Below, piece after piece: positions 14,923 to 22,713 of a stretch of 29,646 nucleotides of DNA; within the stretch, counting starts at the first letter, position 1, and every line of letters begins with the position of its first letter. The stretch is taken from assembly GCA_025455945.1 (NCBI GenBank), contig JALOLN010000005.1, positions 1 through 29,646 of the forward strand, written 5' to 3'. This DNA is from Actinomycetes bacterium. GTDB taxonomy: Bacteria > Actinomycetota > Actinomycetes > Prado026. The notes under the pieces are model-generated. The model had not been told where the DNA came from, ran no database searches, and worked only from the letters and a program-made list of their open reading frames with translations. The translations under genes and the position numbers were made by a program.

Positions 14923-15924
14923 ATGGACGTCGACGCCTTCGTGGCCGCCCACCGCGCCGAGTGGGACCGGCTCGAGGTGCTCTCCCGTCGCTCCGGCAGG
15001 CTCACCGGCGCCGAGGTCGACGAGCTCGTCGACCTGTACCAGCGGGCCGCGACCCACCTGTCCACCGTGCGCTCGGCGGCCCCCGACCCGGCCCTGGTGG
15101 CCCGGCTGTCGACGCTGGTGGCCAGGGGTCGGGCCGCGGTGACCGGCACCCACGCCCCGGCGTGGCGGGACGTCACCCACTTCCTCGCGGCGGGGTTCCC
15201 GGCCGCGGTGTACCGCGCGCGGTGGTGGGCCGTCGGCGCCGCGGCCGGGTTCCTCCTCGTCGCGTTCGCCCTGGGCTGGTGGGTCGCGGTGACCCCCGAC
15301 GTCCAGGCCGCGATCGCGGCGCCGGAGCAGATCCGCCAGCTCGTCGAGGAGGACTTCGAGGACTACTACTCCTCCAACCCGGCGGCCTCCTTCGCCGCGC
15401 AGGTGTGGACGAACAACGCCTGGGTCGCCGCGCTGTGCATCGCGTTCGGGGGGCTGCTCGGCCTGCCCGTGCTGTGGGTGCTGCTGCAGAACGCGGCGAA
15501 CATCGCGGTGGCCGGCGGGCTGATGGCCGCCTACGGCCGGCTGGACCTGTTCTTCGGCCTGATCCTGCCGCACGGCCTGCTCGAGCTGACGGCGGTCTTC
15601 GTCGCTGCCGGTGTCGGGCTGCGGCTGGGCTGGACGGTGGTCGCGCCCGGTGACCGCCCCCGGGGCACCGCGGTCGCCGCCGAGGGACGGGCCGCCGCCG
15701 GCGTGGCGCTCGGGCTGGTGCTGGTGTTCCTGCTCGCCGGCGTGGTCGAGGCGTTCGTGACGCCGTCCGGCCTGCCGACCTGGGCCCGGGTCGGCGTGGG
15801 CGTCGTCGTCTGGGCGGGGTTCGTCGGCTACGTGGGCGGGCCGGGCCGGCGGGCCGCCCTGGCGGGGGAGACCGGCGACGTCGAGGCCACCGCCCAGGAG
15901 GACCGCGCACCGGTGGCACCCTGA
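14923..15924 (+). CDS. Stage II sporulation protein M family membrane protein
   Basis: A 333-residue protein from the ATG at 14923 (MDVDAFVAAHRAEWDRLE). The N-terminal 90 residues are a soluble helical domain with DELVDLYQRAATHLSTVRS, typical of actinobacterial SpoIIM homologues. Five or so membrane segments follow, including TNNAWVAALCIAFGGLLGLPVLWVL and the conserved LPHGLLELTAVF. In sporulating Firmicutes SpoIIM works with SpoIID/P; in actinobacteria this homologue travels with MoxR/DUF58 and its role is unknown. It is on the opposite strand from the rest of the module and ends 14 bases from the DUF58 stop. A TAGTCT at 14907-14912 sits 10 bases before the ATG and could be its -10. Confidence 0.88.
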   Translation: MDVDAFVAAHRAEWDRLEVLSRRSGRLTGAEVDELVDLYQRAATHLSTVRSAAPDPALVARLSTLVARGRAAVTGTHAPAWRDVTHFLAAGFPAAVYRARWWAVGAAAGFLLVAFALGWWVAVTPDVQAAIAAPEQIRQLVEEDFEDYYSSNPAASFAAQVWTNNAWVAALCIAFGGLLGLPVLWVLLQNAANIAVAGGLMAAYGRLDLFFGLILPHGLLELTAVFVAAGVGLRLGWTVVAPGDRPRGTAVAAEGRAAAGVALGLVLVFLLAGVVEAFVTPSGLPTWARVGVGVVVWAGFVGYVGGPGRRAALAGETGDVEATAQEDRAPVAP

Positions 15925-15938
15925 CCGGCGACGAGGGG

Positions 15939-17231
15939 TCAGAGACGGCCGGCCGCCTTGAGCGCCAGGTAGGTGTCCGCCAGGCGCGGCGGCAGGTCGG
16001 CCGGGGTGCCCTCGACGACCTCCACCCCGCCGCGCCGCAGCTCGGCGCCGACCCGCGCCCGCGCCAGTCGGACGGTCTCCGCCGCCGCCGCCCCGAACAC
16101 CGCCGCCGCCTCGCCCCGCCCCGCGGCCAGCTCAGCCACCCGAGGGTCCCCCACGCTGGCCAGCACGACCTGGTGCCGGGTGGTCAGCAGCGGCAGTACC
16201 GGAAGCAGACCCAGCTCCAGCGGGGCCGGGTCGAGGGCCGTGAGCAGGACGACGAGCGACCGGCGCGGTGCCCGACGCAGCACCTGAGCGGCGATCGCGG
16301 ACCAGTCCGGCTCGACCAGCGCGGCCTCCAGGGGCGCCATCGCGTTGACCAGCGCGGGCAGCAGCTCGGTCGCTGACGCCCCCTGGACGGCGGCGCGCTG
16401 CACCCGGTCGTGGGCGAGCAGGTCGACCCGGTCGCCGGCCCGGCTGGCCAGGGCGGCCAGCAGCAGGGCCGCGTCCAGCGCCGCGTCCAGCCGCGGGGCG
16501 TCGCCCACCCGGCCGGCCGCGGTGCGGCCGGTGTCGAGGACGAGGAGCACGTGCCGGTCCCGCTCCGGCCGCCAGGTGCGCACCATGACGTCGGCGGCAC
16601 GCGCGGTCGCCCGCCAGTCGATGGATCGGACGTCGTCCCCCGGGACGTACTCGCGCAGCGAGTCGAACTCGGTGCCCGCGCCCCTGACCAGCACCGGTGT
16701 CCGGCCGTCCAGGTCCCGCAGCCGGGCCAGCTTCGAGGGCAGGTGCTTGCGCGAGGTGAACGGTGGCAGGACCCGTACCGTCCACGGCACGGCATGCGAG
16801 CCCTGGCGGGCGGCCAGCCCCAGGGGGCCCAGGGTGCGCACCGTGACCCGGTCCGCGCGCCGGTCGCCCCGCCGCGTGGGCCGCAGGACCGTGGTCACCC
16901 GCCGGCGTTCGCCGGCCGGGACGTCCAGCCGGTGCCGCTGCTCCGCCGCCCCGGCCGACGGCGACCAGGCGTCGCGCAGCCGTCCATGGGCGCGGCGCGG
17001 GCCGGGGTTGGTGAGCGTCAGCGTGACCTGGGCGGGCTCCCCGAGGCGGACGGCGGTGTCACCGGAGCGGGCGACACCCAGGGCGCGCGGGGACCCGGCC
17101 AGCGCGAGGTCGACGCCGACCGCGAGGAGCAGCAGCGCGTCGACGGCGACCAGCGTGGTCCACGACGGCAGCACGGCCACGAGCCCGGCCCCCACGAGGG
17201 CCAGCAGGGCCAGCCGTCCGGTCAGCGCCAT
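15939..17231 (-). CDS. DUF58 domain protein (vWA-like partner of MoxR)
   Basis: A 430-residue protein with two N-terminal membrane segments (about residues 5-45), a beta-rich extracytoplasmic-type segment with TLTLTNPGPRRAHGRL, and the DUF58 core. The core signature is SLREYVPGDDVRSIDWRATA, followed by VMVRTWRPERDRHVLLVLDTGRT, where DTGRT takes the place of a vWA DxSxS metal site. Members work with MoxR AAA+ ATPases, probably as a substrate-recruiting or assembly partner. It lies 15 bases downstream of the MoxR gene on the same strand. Counterpart: Rv3693. Confidence 0.9.
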   Translation of the reverse strand: MALTGRLALLALVGAGLVAVLPSWTTLVAVDALLLLAVGVDLALAGSPRALGVARSGDTAVRLGEPAQVTLTLTNPGPRRAHGRLRDAWSPSAGAAEQRHRLDVPAGERRRVTTVLRPTRRGDRRADRVTVRTLGPLGLAARQGSHAVPWTVRVLPPFTSRKHLPSKLARLRDLDGRTPVLVRGAGTEFDSLREYVPGDDVRSIDWRATARAADVMVRTWRPERDRHVLLVLDTGRTAAGRVGDAPRLDAALDAALLLAALASRAGDRVDLLAHDRVQRAAVQGASATELLPALVNAMAPLEAALVEPDWSAIAAQVLRRAPRRSLVVLLTALDPAPLELGLLPVLPLLTTRHQVVLASVGDPRVAELAAGRGEAAAVFGAAAAETVRLARARVGAELRRGGVEVVEGTPADLPPRLADTYLALKAAGRL

Positions 17232-17246
17232 CGGTGCGGGGCGGGC

Positions 17247-18221
17247 TCAGCGGGGGACGGGCACGGAGGCGAGGACGGCGTCGAGGACCCCGTCCGCGGT
17301 GACGCCCTCGAGCTCGGCCTCCGCGCGCAGCAGCACCCGGTGTCGCAGTGCCGGGCGGGCCAGGGCCTTGACGTCGTCGGGGGTGAGGAAGTCGCGGCCG
17401 GACAGCCAGGCCCAGGCCCGGGCGCTGGCCAGCAGCGCGGTCGCCCCGCGTGGCGAGACGCCCAGCCGCAGCGACGGCGACGAGCGGGTGGCCCGGACCA
17501 GGTCGACGACGTACCCCATCACCTCGGGGGTGACCGTGACCGCCCCGACGGCGGCCCGGCCGGCAGCGAGCTCGGCCGCACCAGCCACAGGGCCCAGCCC
17601 GGCGCCGGCGAGGTCGCGCGGGTCGAACCCGGTGGCGTGCCGGTGGAGCACGGCGAGCTCCTCGTCGCGAGACGGCAGCCCGACCGCGAGCTTGAGGAGG
17701 AACCGGTCCAGCTGCGCCTCCGGCAGCGGGTAGGTGCCCTCGTACTCCACCGGGTTCTGGGTGGCGGCCACGACGAACGGGTCGGGCAGCGGGCGCGGGA
17801 CGCCGTCCACGGAGACCTGCCGCTCCTCCATGGCCTCCAGCAGGGCCGCCTGGGTCTTCGGCGGGGTCCGGTTGATCTCGTCGGCGAGCAGCAGGTTGGT
17901 GAACACCGGCCCCTCGCGGAAGGAGAACTCGGCGGTGCGGGCGTCGTAGACGAGCGAGCCGGTGACGTCGCCGGGCATCAGGTCCGGGGTGAACTGCAGC
18001 CGCTTGGTGTCCAGCGCCAGGGCCGCCGCGAGCGCCCGGACGAGCAGGGTCTTCGCCGTGCCGGGCACCCCCTCGAGCAGGACGTGCCCTCGGACGAGCA
18101 GCGCGATGACCAGGCCGGTGACCACCGCGTCCTGGCCGACGACGGCCTTGCCCACCTCGCCGCGCAGCGCCAGCAGGGCGGCTCGGGGGTCGGCGGGCGC
18201 TTCGGGTGCGGTCTCGGTCAC
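17247..18221 (-). CDS. moxR: MoxR family AAA+ ATPase
   Basis: A 324-residue protein starting at a GTG that overlaps the DUF4350 stop (GTGA); the long in-frame extension upstream is a shadow of DUF4350. AAA+ motifs are complete: Walker A GVPGTAKT at 51-58, Walker B LLADEIN with Asp114-Glu115, sensor 1 in VVAATQNPVEYEGTYPLPEAQLDRF (residues in the stretch about 150-175), and the C-terminal lid with SPRGATALL. MoxR ATPases act as chaperones that assemble or mature partner complexes, usually vWA proteins; here the DUF58 protein downstream is the obvious partner. Client unknown. Counterpart: Rv3692 (moxR2). Confidence 0.93.
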   Translation of the reverse strand: MTETAPEAPADPRAALLALRGEVGKAVVGQDAVVTGLVIALLVRGHVLLEGVPGTAKTLLVRALAAALALDTKRLQFTPDLMPGDVTGSLVYDARTAEFSFREGPVFTNLLLADEINRTPPKTQAALLEAMEERQVSVDGVPRPLPDPFVVAATQNPVEYEGTYPLPEAQLDRFLLKLAVGLPSRDEELAVLHRHATGFDPRDLAGAGLGPVAGAAELAAGRAAVGAVTVTPEVMGYVVDLVRATRSSPSLRLGVSPRGATALLASARAWAWLSGRDFLTPDDVKALARPALRHRVLLRAEAELEGVTADGVLDAVLASVPVPR

Positions 18222-19402
18222 GGTCGGCGCACCGTCCTCTCCAGGGTGTCCAGGTCGTCGGCAAGCCGCACGAGGGCGGCGTCGTCGGTCGGGGCGGCAC
18301 CGTACAGCAGCGCGGCCACGTCCACGGCCGGCCGCCCGGTCCGGGCCGCCACCGCCGCGACGACGGCGTCGGGATCGGTGCCCCGGCCGTGTCCGACGAC
18401 GGGCCGCAGCCGCTCCAGGCTCGCCGCCCGCAGCGCCGCCGCGGCCCGGTCCCGGGCGCCGGCCCGCTGGTACAGCCGCCCGCGGCCCTCGGTGGTCTCG
18501 GCGGCCCGCACGACGACGGGCAGGGGCTCGACGACGACCGGTCCGAGCCGGCGGCCGCGCCAAAGCGCCACGAGCAGCACGGTCACGGCGAGCTGGACGG
18601 CGACCAGCCACACCCACCCCGGGAGCAGCGCGCGCAGCCCGGTGCCCTCGCCCTCGGCGGACAGCTCGACCGTGGGCAGGTACCACACGAGCTCGTCCTG
18701 CGCGCCGAGCAGGTTGAGCGTCAGGGCGGCGTTGCCCTCCCGCGCCAGCCGGTCGTTGGTCAGGGCGGCACCGCTGCCGAGCACGGTCGTCGTGCGGCCG
18801 TCGGCCGAGGTCAGCGAGACGACGGCCGCCCGCCCGGAGTCGGCGTAGCAGCGCTGCGCGGAGGCGGCTGCGGGGCCGGTCACGGTGAACGTGCCGCCGC
18901 CGGTCTCCGCCCGCCCGGCCCGCGTCGCGGCGCGCAGCGTGCAGGCCGGGTCGCGCGGCCGGACCGTGACGGGCTCGGCGGGCTCGATGCCCGGCGCCAG
19001 CGCGGCGAGCAGGTCCGGGGTCGGTTCGACGAGCACGAGGTCCGCCCGCGCGGCGGCGAGCTCCTCGACCTGGGCGCTGGTGAGCAGCCACGAGGTGGCG
19101 ACGAGCAGCGTGCGGCCGCCGGTCGCCCGGGCGGTCGCGTCGGCGGAGGTGCGCGTCCTGACCACCTCGACCCCGCGGTCCTCCAGCAGCACCCGCAGGG
19201 CCCGCGCACCCGACGGCGTGGCCGCGTCGGGGTCGAGGTAGCCGCGCACGGTGCCGGACCGCAGGGCGGCCAGCACCACGGCGACGACGACCAGCAGGCC
19301 CACGACGAGCGCCGGCCGCCGCAGCCCGCGCATCCGCTGGGCGGCCGTGGGCTCCAGGGCGGTCGAGGTGCGGGCCTCCGCCACGCCGGCCGGGGCGCTC
19401 AC
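18218..19402 (-). CDS. DUF4350 domain membrane protein
   Basis: A 394-residue protein starting at a GTG overlapping the DUF4129 stop. One membrane segment near residues 30-47 is followed by the DUF4350 domain: YLDPDAATPSGARALRVLLE, VEVVRTRTSAD and LLVATSWLLTSAQVEELAA, a pattern related to the periplasmic ABC-type/GldG-like fold. A second membrane segment (WVWLVAVQLAVTVLLVALW) is at about residues 280-300, and a cytoplasmic helical tail follows. Two Cys residues flank the extracytoplasmic part (PACTLRA, AQRCYAD) and might pair. It is the second-last layer of the MoxR module. Counterpart: Rv3691. Function unknown. Confidence 0.86.
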   Translation of the reverse strand: MSAPAGVAEARTSTALEPTAAQRMRGLRRPALVVGLLVVVAVVLAALRSGTVRGYLDPDAATPSGARALRVLLEDRGVEVVRTRTSADATARATGGRTLLVATSWLLTSAQVEELAAARADLVLVEPTPDLLAALAPGIEPAEPVTVRPRDPACTLRAATRAGRAETGGGTFTVTGPAAASAQRCYADSGRAAVVSLTSADGRTTTVLGSGAALTNDRLAREGNAALTLNLLGAQDELVWYLPTVELSAEGEGTGLRALLPGWVWLVAVQLAVTVLLVALWRGRRLGPVVVEPLPVVVRAAETTEGRGRLYQRAGARDRAAAALRAASLERLRPVVGHGRGTDPDAVVAAVAARTGRPAVDVAALLYGAAPTDDAALVRLADDLDTLERTVRRP

Positions 19403-20049
19403 CGGCCCACCCGCGCGTCCGGCCGGGCCGTCTCGACCCGGGTGTCCAGGGCCCGCAGCCGGGCGTCCGCCGCCGCATCCGCGGGCCGGCGGCCGTACAC
19501 GACCTCGTCGAACAGGGTGGCCCCCGCCCTCAGGTCGGCGGCGCACCCGGGCAGCACGGAGCCGGCCTCCGCGGCGGCCTCATCCGCCGTCCGGCCGGGC
19601 CGCTCGTCGAGGAGCCCACGCTCCTCCAGGCGGCGCACCACGGCGCGGAACCGCTCGCGGACGGCGTCGGCGTAGCGGCCCTCGGCCGCCGCCCGGTCGG
19701 CCGCCGCCCGGTGCTCAGCAGCGAACTGCGGCCGGCCCACGAACACCGGCGCGGCGCCGCGGCCGGCCCGCTGCACCGCCCCGGCGCGCCAGCGGATCGC
19801 GACGAGGACCGCAGCCAGGACGAGGACGAGGACGAGCAGCCCCCACGGTCCGCCGGGAGTGGCCTGCACTGCCGCGTCGAACAACTCCTGCAGGCGGTCG
19901 AGGACCCAGGTCAGGGCGCGCTGCCACAGCGGGGGACGCTGCTCCGCGTAGACCCCCTTGGCCAGCTCCCGCGCCGCCGCGGCGGCGGCCTCGTCGCGGC
20001 CCACGTCCACGGGGACCTCGGTGGGCAGCAGGGGGAGGCGACCGGTCAC
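19399..20049 (-). CDS. DUF4129 domain membrane protein
   Basis: A 216-residue protein from the GTG at 20049, whose GTGA overlaps the stop of the upstream gene. Residues 1-65 hold an amphipathic helical stretch (ELAKGVYAEQRPPLWQRALTW), residues about 69-87 one membrane segment, and residues 110-215 the DUF4129 domain with HRAAADRAAAEGRYADAVRERFRAVVRRLEE. That domain is often found fused to transglutaminase-like membrane proteins; here it stands alone, as in Rv3690. Longer in-frame openings upstream lie inside the next gene and are rejected. Confidence 0.85.
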   Translation of the reverse strand: MTGRLPLLPTEVPVDVGRDEAAAAAARELAKGVYAEQRPPLWQRALTWVLDRLQELFDAAVQATPGGPWGLLVLVLVLAAVLVAIRWRAGAVQRAGRGAAPVFVGRPQFAAEHRAAADRAAAEGRYADAVRERFRAVVRRLEERGLLDERPGRTADEAAAEAGSVLPGCAADLRAGATLFDEVVYGRRPADAAADARLRALDTRVETARPDARVGR

Positions 20050-21107
20050 GCGGGTGCGTCGGGGGGCGGCGCGGCAGCGGGGGCCACCCCGGCGCTGCGC
20101 ATGAGCTCCAGGTCGAGGGCCTCCCGGCGCATCCGCTGGTCGACGTAGAGCAGGGCGTACACGGAGGCGGTGAACGGCGCGGTGATGACGCCGGCGACGA
20201 TCCCGGTCAGGGCCGTCAGCCCGTAGAACAGCAGCAGGGAGGGTGTGGTCCCCGTCCCGAGGAGGGCGTCCGGGTCGAGCACGCCCATGCCGAACGTCAC
20301 CGGGAACGACAGCGCCGAGCTGATGACCTGGGTGATGACCACCGTGAGCAGGGCGATGCCGAACGTCCGCCACCAGCTGCCGCTCACCAGCGCCCAGGAC
20401 CGGCGCATCGCGGTGCCCACCGTCGACCGTTCGAGGACCAGCGCGGGGGAGGCGAGCACCCACTGCACCCAGAGGAACACGCCCGGGACGAGGCACAGCA
20501 CCAGCCCCAGGCTGGCCAGCACGGTGACGACCAGGGACAGCCCCAACAGCCGCCACACCAGCGGCCGGACCCGTGCCCAGGCGTCCGCTGCGCTGACCGG
20601 CTGGCCGAGGACGGCGCGGCCGACCACGGCGGTGAGGACGCCGTTGAGGATCGTCTGGCCCAGCCAGGTGACGAGCAGGAGCACCGCGCCGCCGCCCAGC
20701 GTCCCCGCGAGCAGTCCGGTGAGCTCCGCCTGGTCGAGCGTGGCGGGGTCGGCGTTCTCCAGCCGCGCCACGTTGCCGAGCAGCACGACCGAGAAGAGGA
20801 AGCCGATCAGCTGGGTGGCGCTGACGACGACGGCGGACAGCCCGAGCATCACCTTCCAGTGCGCCCGTACCGTCGAGATCGCACCGTCGAGGATCTCCCC
20901 GATCCCCAGCGGCCGCAGCGGGATGACGCCGGGCCGGGGTGCCTGCGGCGGCGCCGGCGGGTAGTAGCCCGGTGCCGGTCCGTACCCGGGTGCCGGCCCG
21001 GGACCGGGGGACGCCCAGCCGGGGGCGGACCAGCCGGGCGGGCTCGCGGGTCCGGGCTGCTGACCGCTGCCGTCGCCGGGCGACGTCCAGCCCGGTTGGT
21101 CGGTCAC
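20046..21107 (-). CDS. Polytopic membrane protein with Pro/Gly-rich N-terminus (GPDPase_memb/DUF7847-like)
   Basis: A 353-residue protein (356 if the ATG at 21116 is used). I prefer the GTG at 21107 because the minus-strand sequence CACGAT ends 7 bases before it, as at other starts in this window, and this motif overlaps the alternative ATG. The first 60 residues are Pro/Gly/Tyr-rich and probably disordered. Then PLRPLGIGEILDGAI leads into about six membrane segments, including LCLVPGVFLWVQWVLASPALVLE, a hallmark of the glycerophosphodiester phosphodiesterase membrane-domain group. No catalytic domain is present. First gene of the MoxR operon; position corresponds to Rv3689. Function unknown. 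Confidence 0.83.
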   Translation of the reverse strand: MTDQPGWTSPGDGSGQQPGPASPPGWSAPGWASPGPGPAPGYGPAPGYYPPAPPQAPRPGVIPLRPLGIGEILDGAISTVRAHWKVMLGLSAVVVSATQLIGFLFSVVLLGNVARLENADPATLDQAELTGLLAGTLGGGAVLLLVTWLGQTILNGVLTAVVGRAVLGQPVSAADAWARVRPLVWRLLGLSLVVTVLASLGLVLCLVPGVFLWVQWVLASPALVLERSTVGTAMRRSWALVSGSWWRTFGIALLTVVITQVISSALSFPVTFGMGVLDPDALLGTGTTPSLLLFYGLTALTGIVAGVITAPFTASVYALLYVDQRMRREALDLELMRSAGVAPAAAPPPDAPA

Positions 21108-21162
21108 AGGCGCCATCGTGCCACGCGGGCCGCCTCAGCGGCCGCAGTCCCGGGCGCCGTTC

Positions 21163-21927
21163 CTAGCGCCGGACGAGCTGCGCGGCGTACTGGGGGGCCG
21201 CCTTGCGCGCCCCGTCGCCGATCGCCCACACCACGGCGTCGAGGTCCCCGGCGAACTGGTCCGACGCCGCACCGGCGGCGAGGCCGCGGGCGGCCAAGGT
21301 GAGCGCGCGGGTCGGGTCGATGGACCCCACGTCGCGCTGCCGGGTGCGCTGCACGCCGTCGACCGTGATCCCCAGCGTGGCCCCCCGGCGCCAACAGGTC
21401 ACCGAGTGCCAGCCGCCGTCCGAGACGTCGATGCCCGGCCCGGTGACGACGCCGTGGGCGCGCGAGCCGGCGAAGCGGCAGCTGGCCCGCCCGGTGCCGT
21501 CCTTGGTGATCTGCATCTTGATCTGGGAGCGGTCCGTGTAGTGGCCGTGCTGCAGGACGTTGGGGTGGTCACCGGTCGGGCGGCGCACCTGGCTGCGCAG
21601 GACGGCCGTGACGGCCACCTCCTGGCGCAGCGCACGGGGGCCGGCGCCGCCGACCGTGCCGTAGCTCTGCAGCGAGAAGCGAGCGGCACCGGTGCCGGTG
21701 CTACCGCTGACCGCGGACCAGTTGCCGGCCAGGCGGAGCGCGCGGCCGTGGCCGCTGGCGTCAGCCACCTGTCCGGCGGAGATCGAGTCGAAGTGCCAGG
21801 CGGCACGCACCTGCCAGGGGGCCGACGCGGCTCCCGCGGAGGGGAGCACGGCCAGGGCAGCCGGGACGGCCAGCAGCAGCACGGAGACAGTGAGGGGTCG
21901 GCGCACGTTCTGGCGCATGGGCCCCAC
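21163..21927 (-). CDS. Secreted LamG/concanavalin A-like domain protein
   Basis: A 254-residue product from the GTG at 21927, preceded at short distance by a strong AAAGGGGGAG; the ATG three codons later (21918) is a weaker choice. The N-terminus (RQNVRRPLTVSVLLLAVPAALAVLP, residues about 5-30) is a signal peptide with a likely cut after SAGA. The mature part reads like a single LamG domain: AAWHFDS, VADASGHGRALRL, VLQHGHYTDRSQIKMQI, WHSVTCWRRGATLGITVDG and QFAGDLDAVVWAIG. Ligand is unknown; carbohydrate or envelope binding is typical. It ends at a TAG, faces away from mtrA, and is 55 bases beyond the start of the MoxR-module operon on the same strand. Confidence 0.82.
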   Translation of the reverse strand: MGPMRQNVRRPLTVSVLLLAVPAALAVLPSAGAASAPWQVRAAWHFDSISAGQVADASGHGRALRLAGNWSAVSGSTGTGAARFSLQSYGTVGGAGPRALRQEVAVTAVLRSQVRRPTGDHPNVLQHGHYTDRSQIKMQITKDGTGRASCRFAGSRAHGVVTGPGIDVSDGGWHSVTCWRRGATLGITVDGVQRTRQRDVGSIDPTRALTLAARGLAAGAASDQFAGDLDAVVWAIGDGARKAAPQYAAQLVRR

Positions 21928-21995
21928 GGTGCTCCCCCTTTCACAGCAGGTCAACCCGATCACGGAACGACACCGGTGCAACTTGCGTCCGATGT

Positions 21996-22001
21996 CACGA
22001 T
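21996..22001 (+). promoter_or_regulatory. -10-like CACGAT before mtrA
   Basis: CACGAT ends 6 bases before the mtrA ATG. A GGAG (22002-22005) is present but only two bases from the ATG, too close to act as a normal ribosome binding site, which is why a leaderless start is considered. No -35 can be assigned, and the evidence is weaker than for the TANNNT sites. Confidence 0.3.
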
Positions 22002-22007
22002 GGAGCC

Positions 22008-22694
22008 ATGAAGGGACGCGTCCTGGTCGTCGACGACGACACCGCCCTCGCCGAGATGCTGGGCATCGTGCTGCGCGGCGAGGGGTTCGAGCCGGTGTTC
22101 TGCGGCGACGGCAGCGCCGCTCTGGGCGTGTTCCGGGAGAGCCGGCCCGACCTCGTGCTGCTCGACCTCATGCTCCCCGGCCTCGACGGCATCGACGTGT
22201 GCCGGCAGATCCGGGCCGAGTCCGGCGTCCCCATCGTCATGCTCACCGCGAAGAGCGACACCGTCGACGTCGTGGTCGGCCTGGAGTCCGGGGCCGACGA
22301 CTACGTCGTCAAGCCGTTCAAGCCCAAGGAGCTCGTCGCCCGGATCCGGGCCCGGCTGCGCCGGGACACCGACCCGGTGCCCGAGGTGCTCGAGATCGGT
22401 GACCTCACCGTCGACGTGGCGGGGCACCAGGTGACGCGCGACGGCCAGCCGATCGGGCTGACCCCGCTGGAGTTCGACCTGCTCGTCGCGCTGGCCCGCA
22501 AGCCCCGCCAGGTGTTCAGCCGGGAGGTGCTGCTCGAGCAGGTGTGGGGCTACCGGCACGCCGCGGACACCCGCCTGGTCAACGTCCACGTCCAGCGCCT
22601 GCGGTCGAAGATCGAGCGGGACCCGGAGCACCCCGAGGTCGTCGTCACGGTCCGCGGCGTCGGGTACCGCGCGGGGGTCACGCCGCCGCCGTGA
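22008..22694 (+). CDS. mtrA: Two-component response regulator MtrA
   Basis: A 228-residue OmpR/PhoB-type regulator. The receiver has the acidic pocket VVDDDT, the phosphoacceptor Asp53 in LLDLMLPG, Thr80 in MLTAKS, and Lys102 in VVKPFKPKE. The winged-helix domain begins near residue 130, with GLTPLEFDLLVAL, SREVLLEQVWGYRHAADTRLVNVHVQRLR and the wing VRGVGYRAG. MtrA is the actinobacterial regulator of cell division, peptidoglycan remodelling and osmotic responses. It is 19 bases upstream of its kinase gene, and the mtrA-mtrB-lpqB order gives high certainty. Intergenic space to the divergent LamG gene is 80 bases. Confidence 0.96.
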   Translation: MKGRVLVVDDDTALAEMLGIVLRGEGFEPVFCGDGSAALGVFRESRPDLVLLDLMLPGLDGIDVCRQIRAESGVPIVMLTAKSDTVDVVVGLESGADDYVVKPFKPKELVARIRARLRRDTDPVPEVLEIGDLTVDVAGHQVTRDGQPIGLTPLEFDLLVALARKPRQVFSREVLLEQVWGYRHAADTRLVNVHVQRLRSKIERDPEHPEVVVTVRGVGYRAGVTPPP

Positions 22695-22713
22695 CCACCC
22701 ACCGGAGCGCCGC

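Noticed and set aside
16410..18848. Plus-strand open frame of about 812 codons over DUF58, MoxR and DUF4350 genes
   Set aside because: Low-complexity Gly/Gln/Arg/Asp translation opposite three genes with clear motifs; no signature of its own.
19251..21302. Plus-strand open frame of about 683 codons opposite DUF4350, DUF4129 and the polytopic membrane gene
   Set aside because: Pro/Arg-rich shadow translation of the minus-strand operon, without domains.
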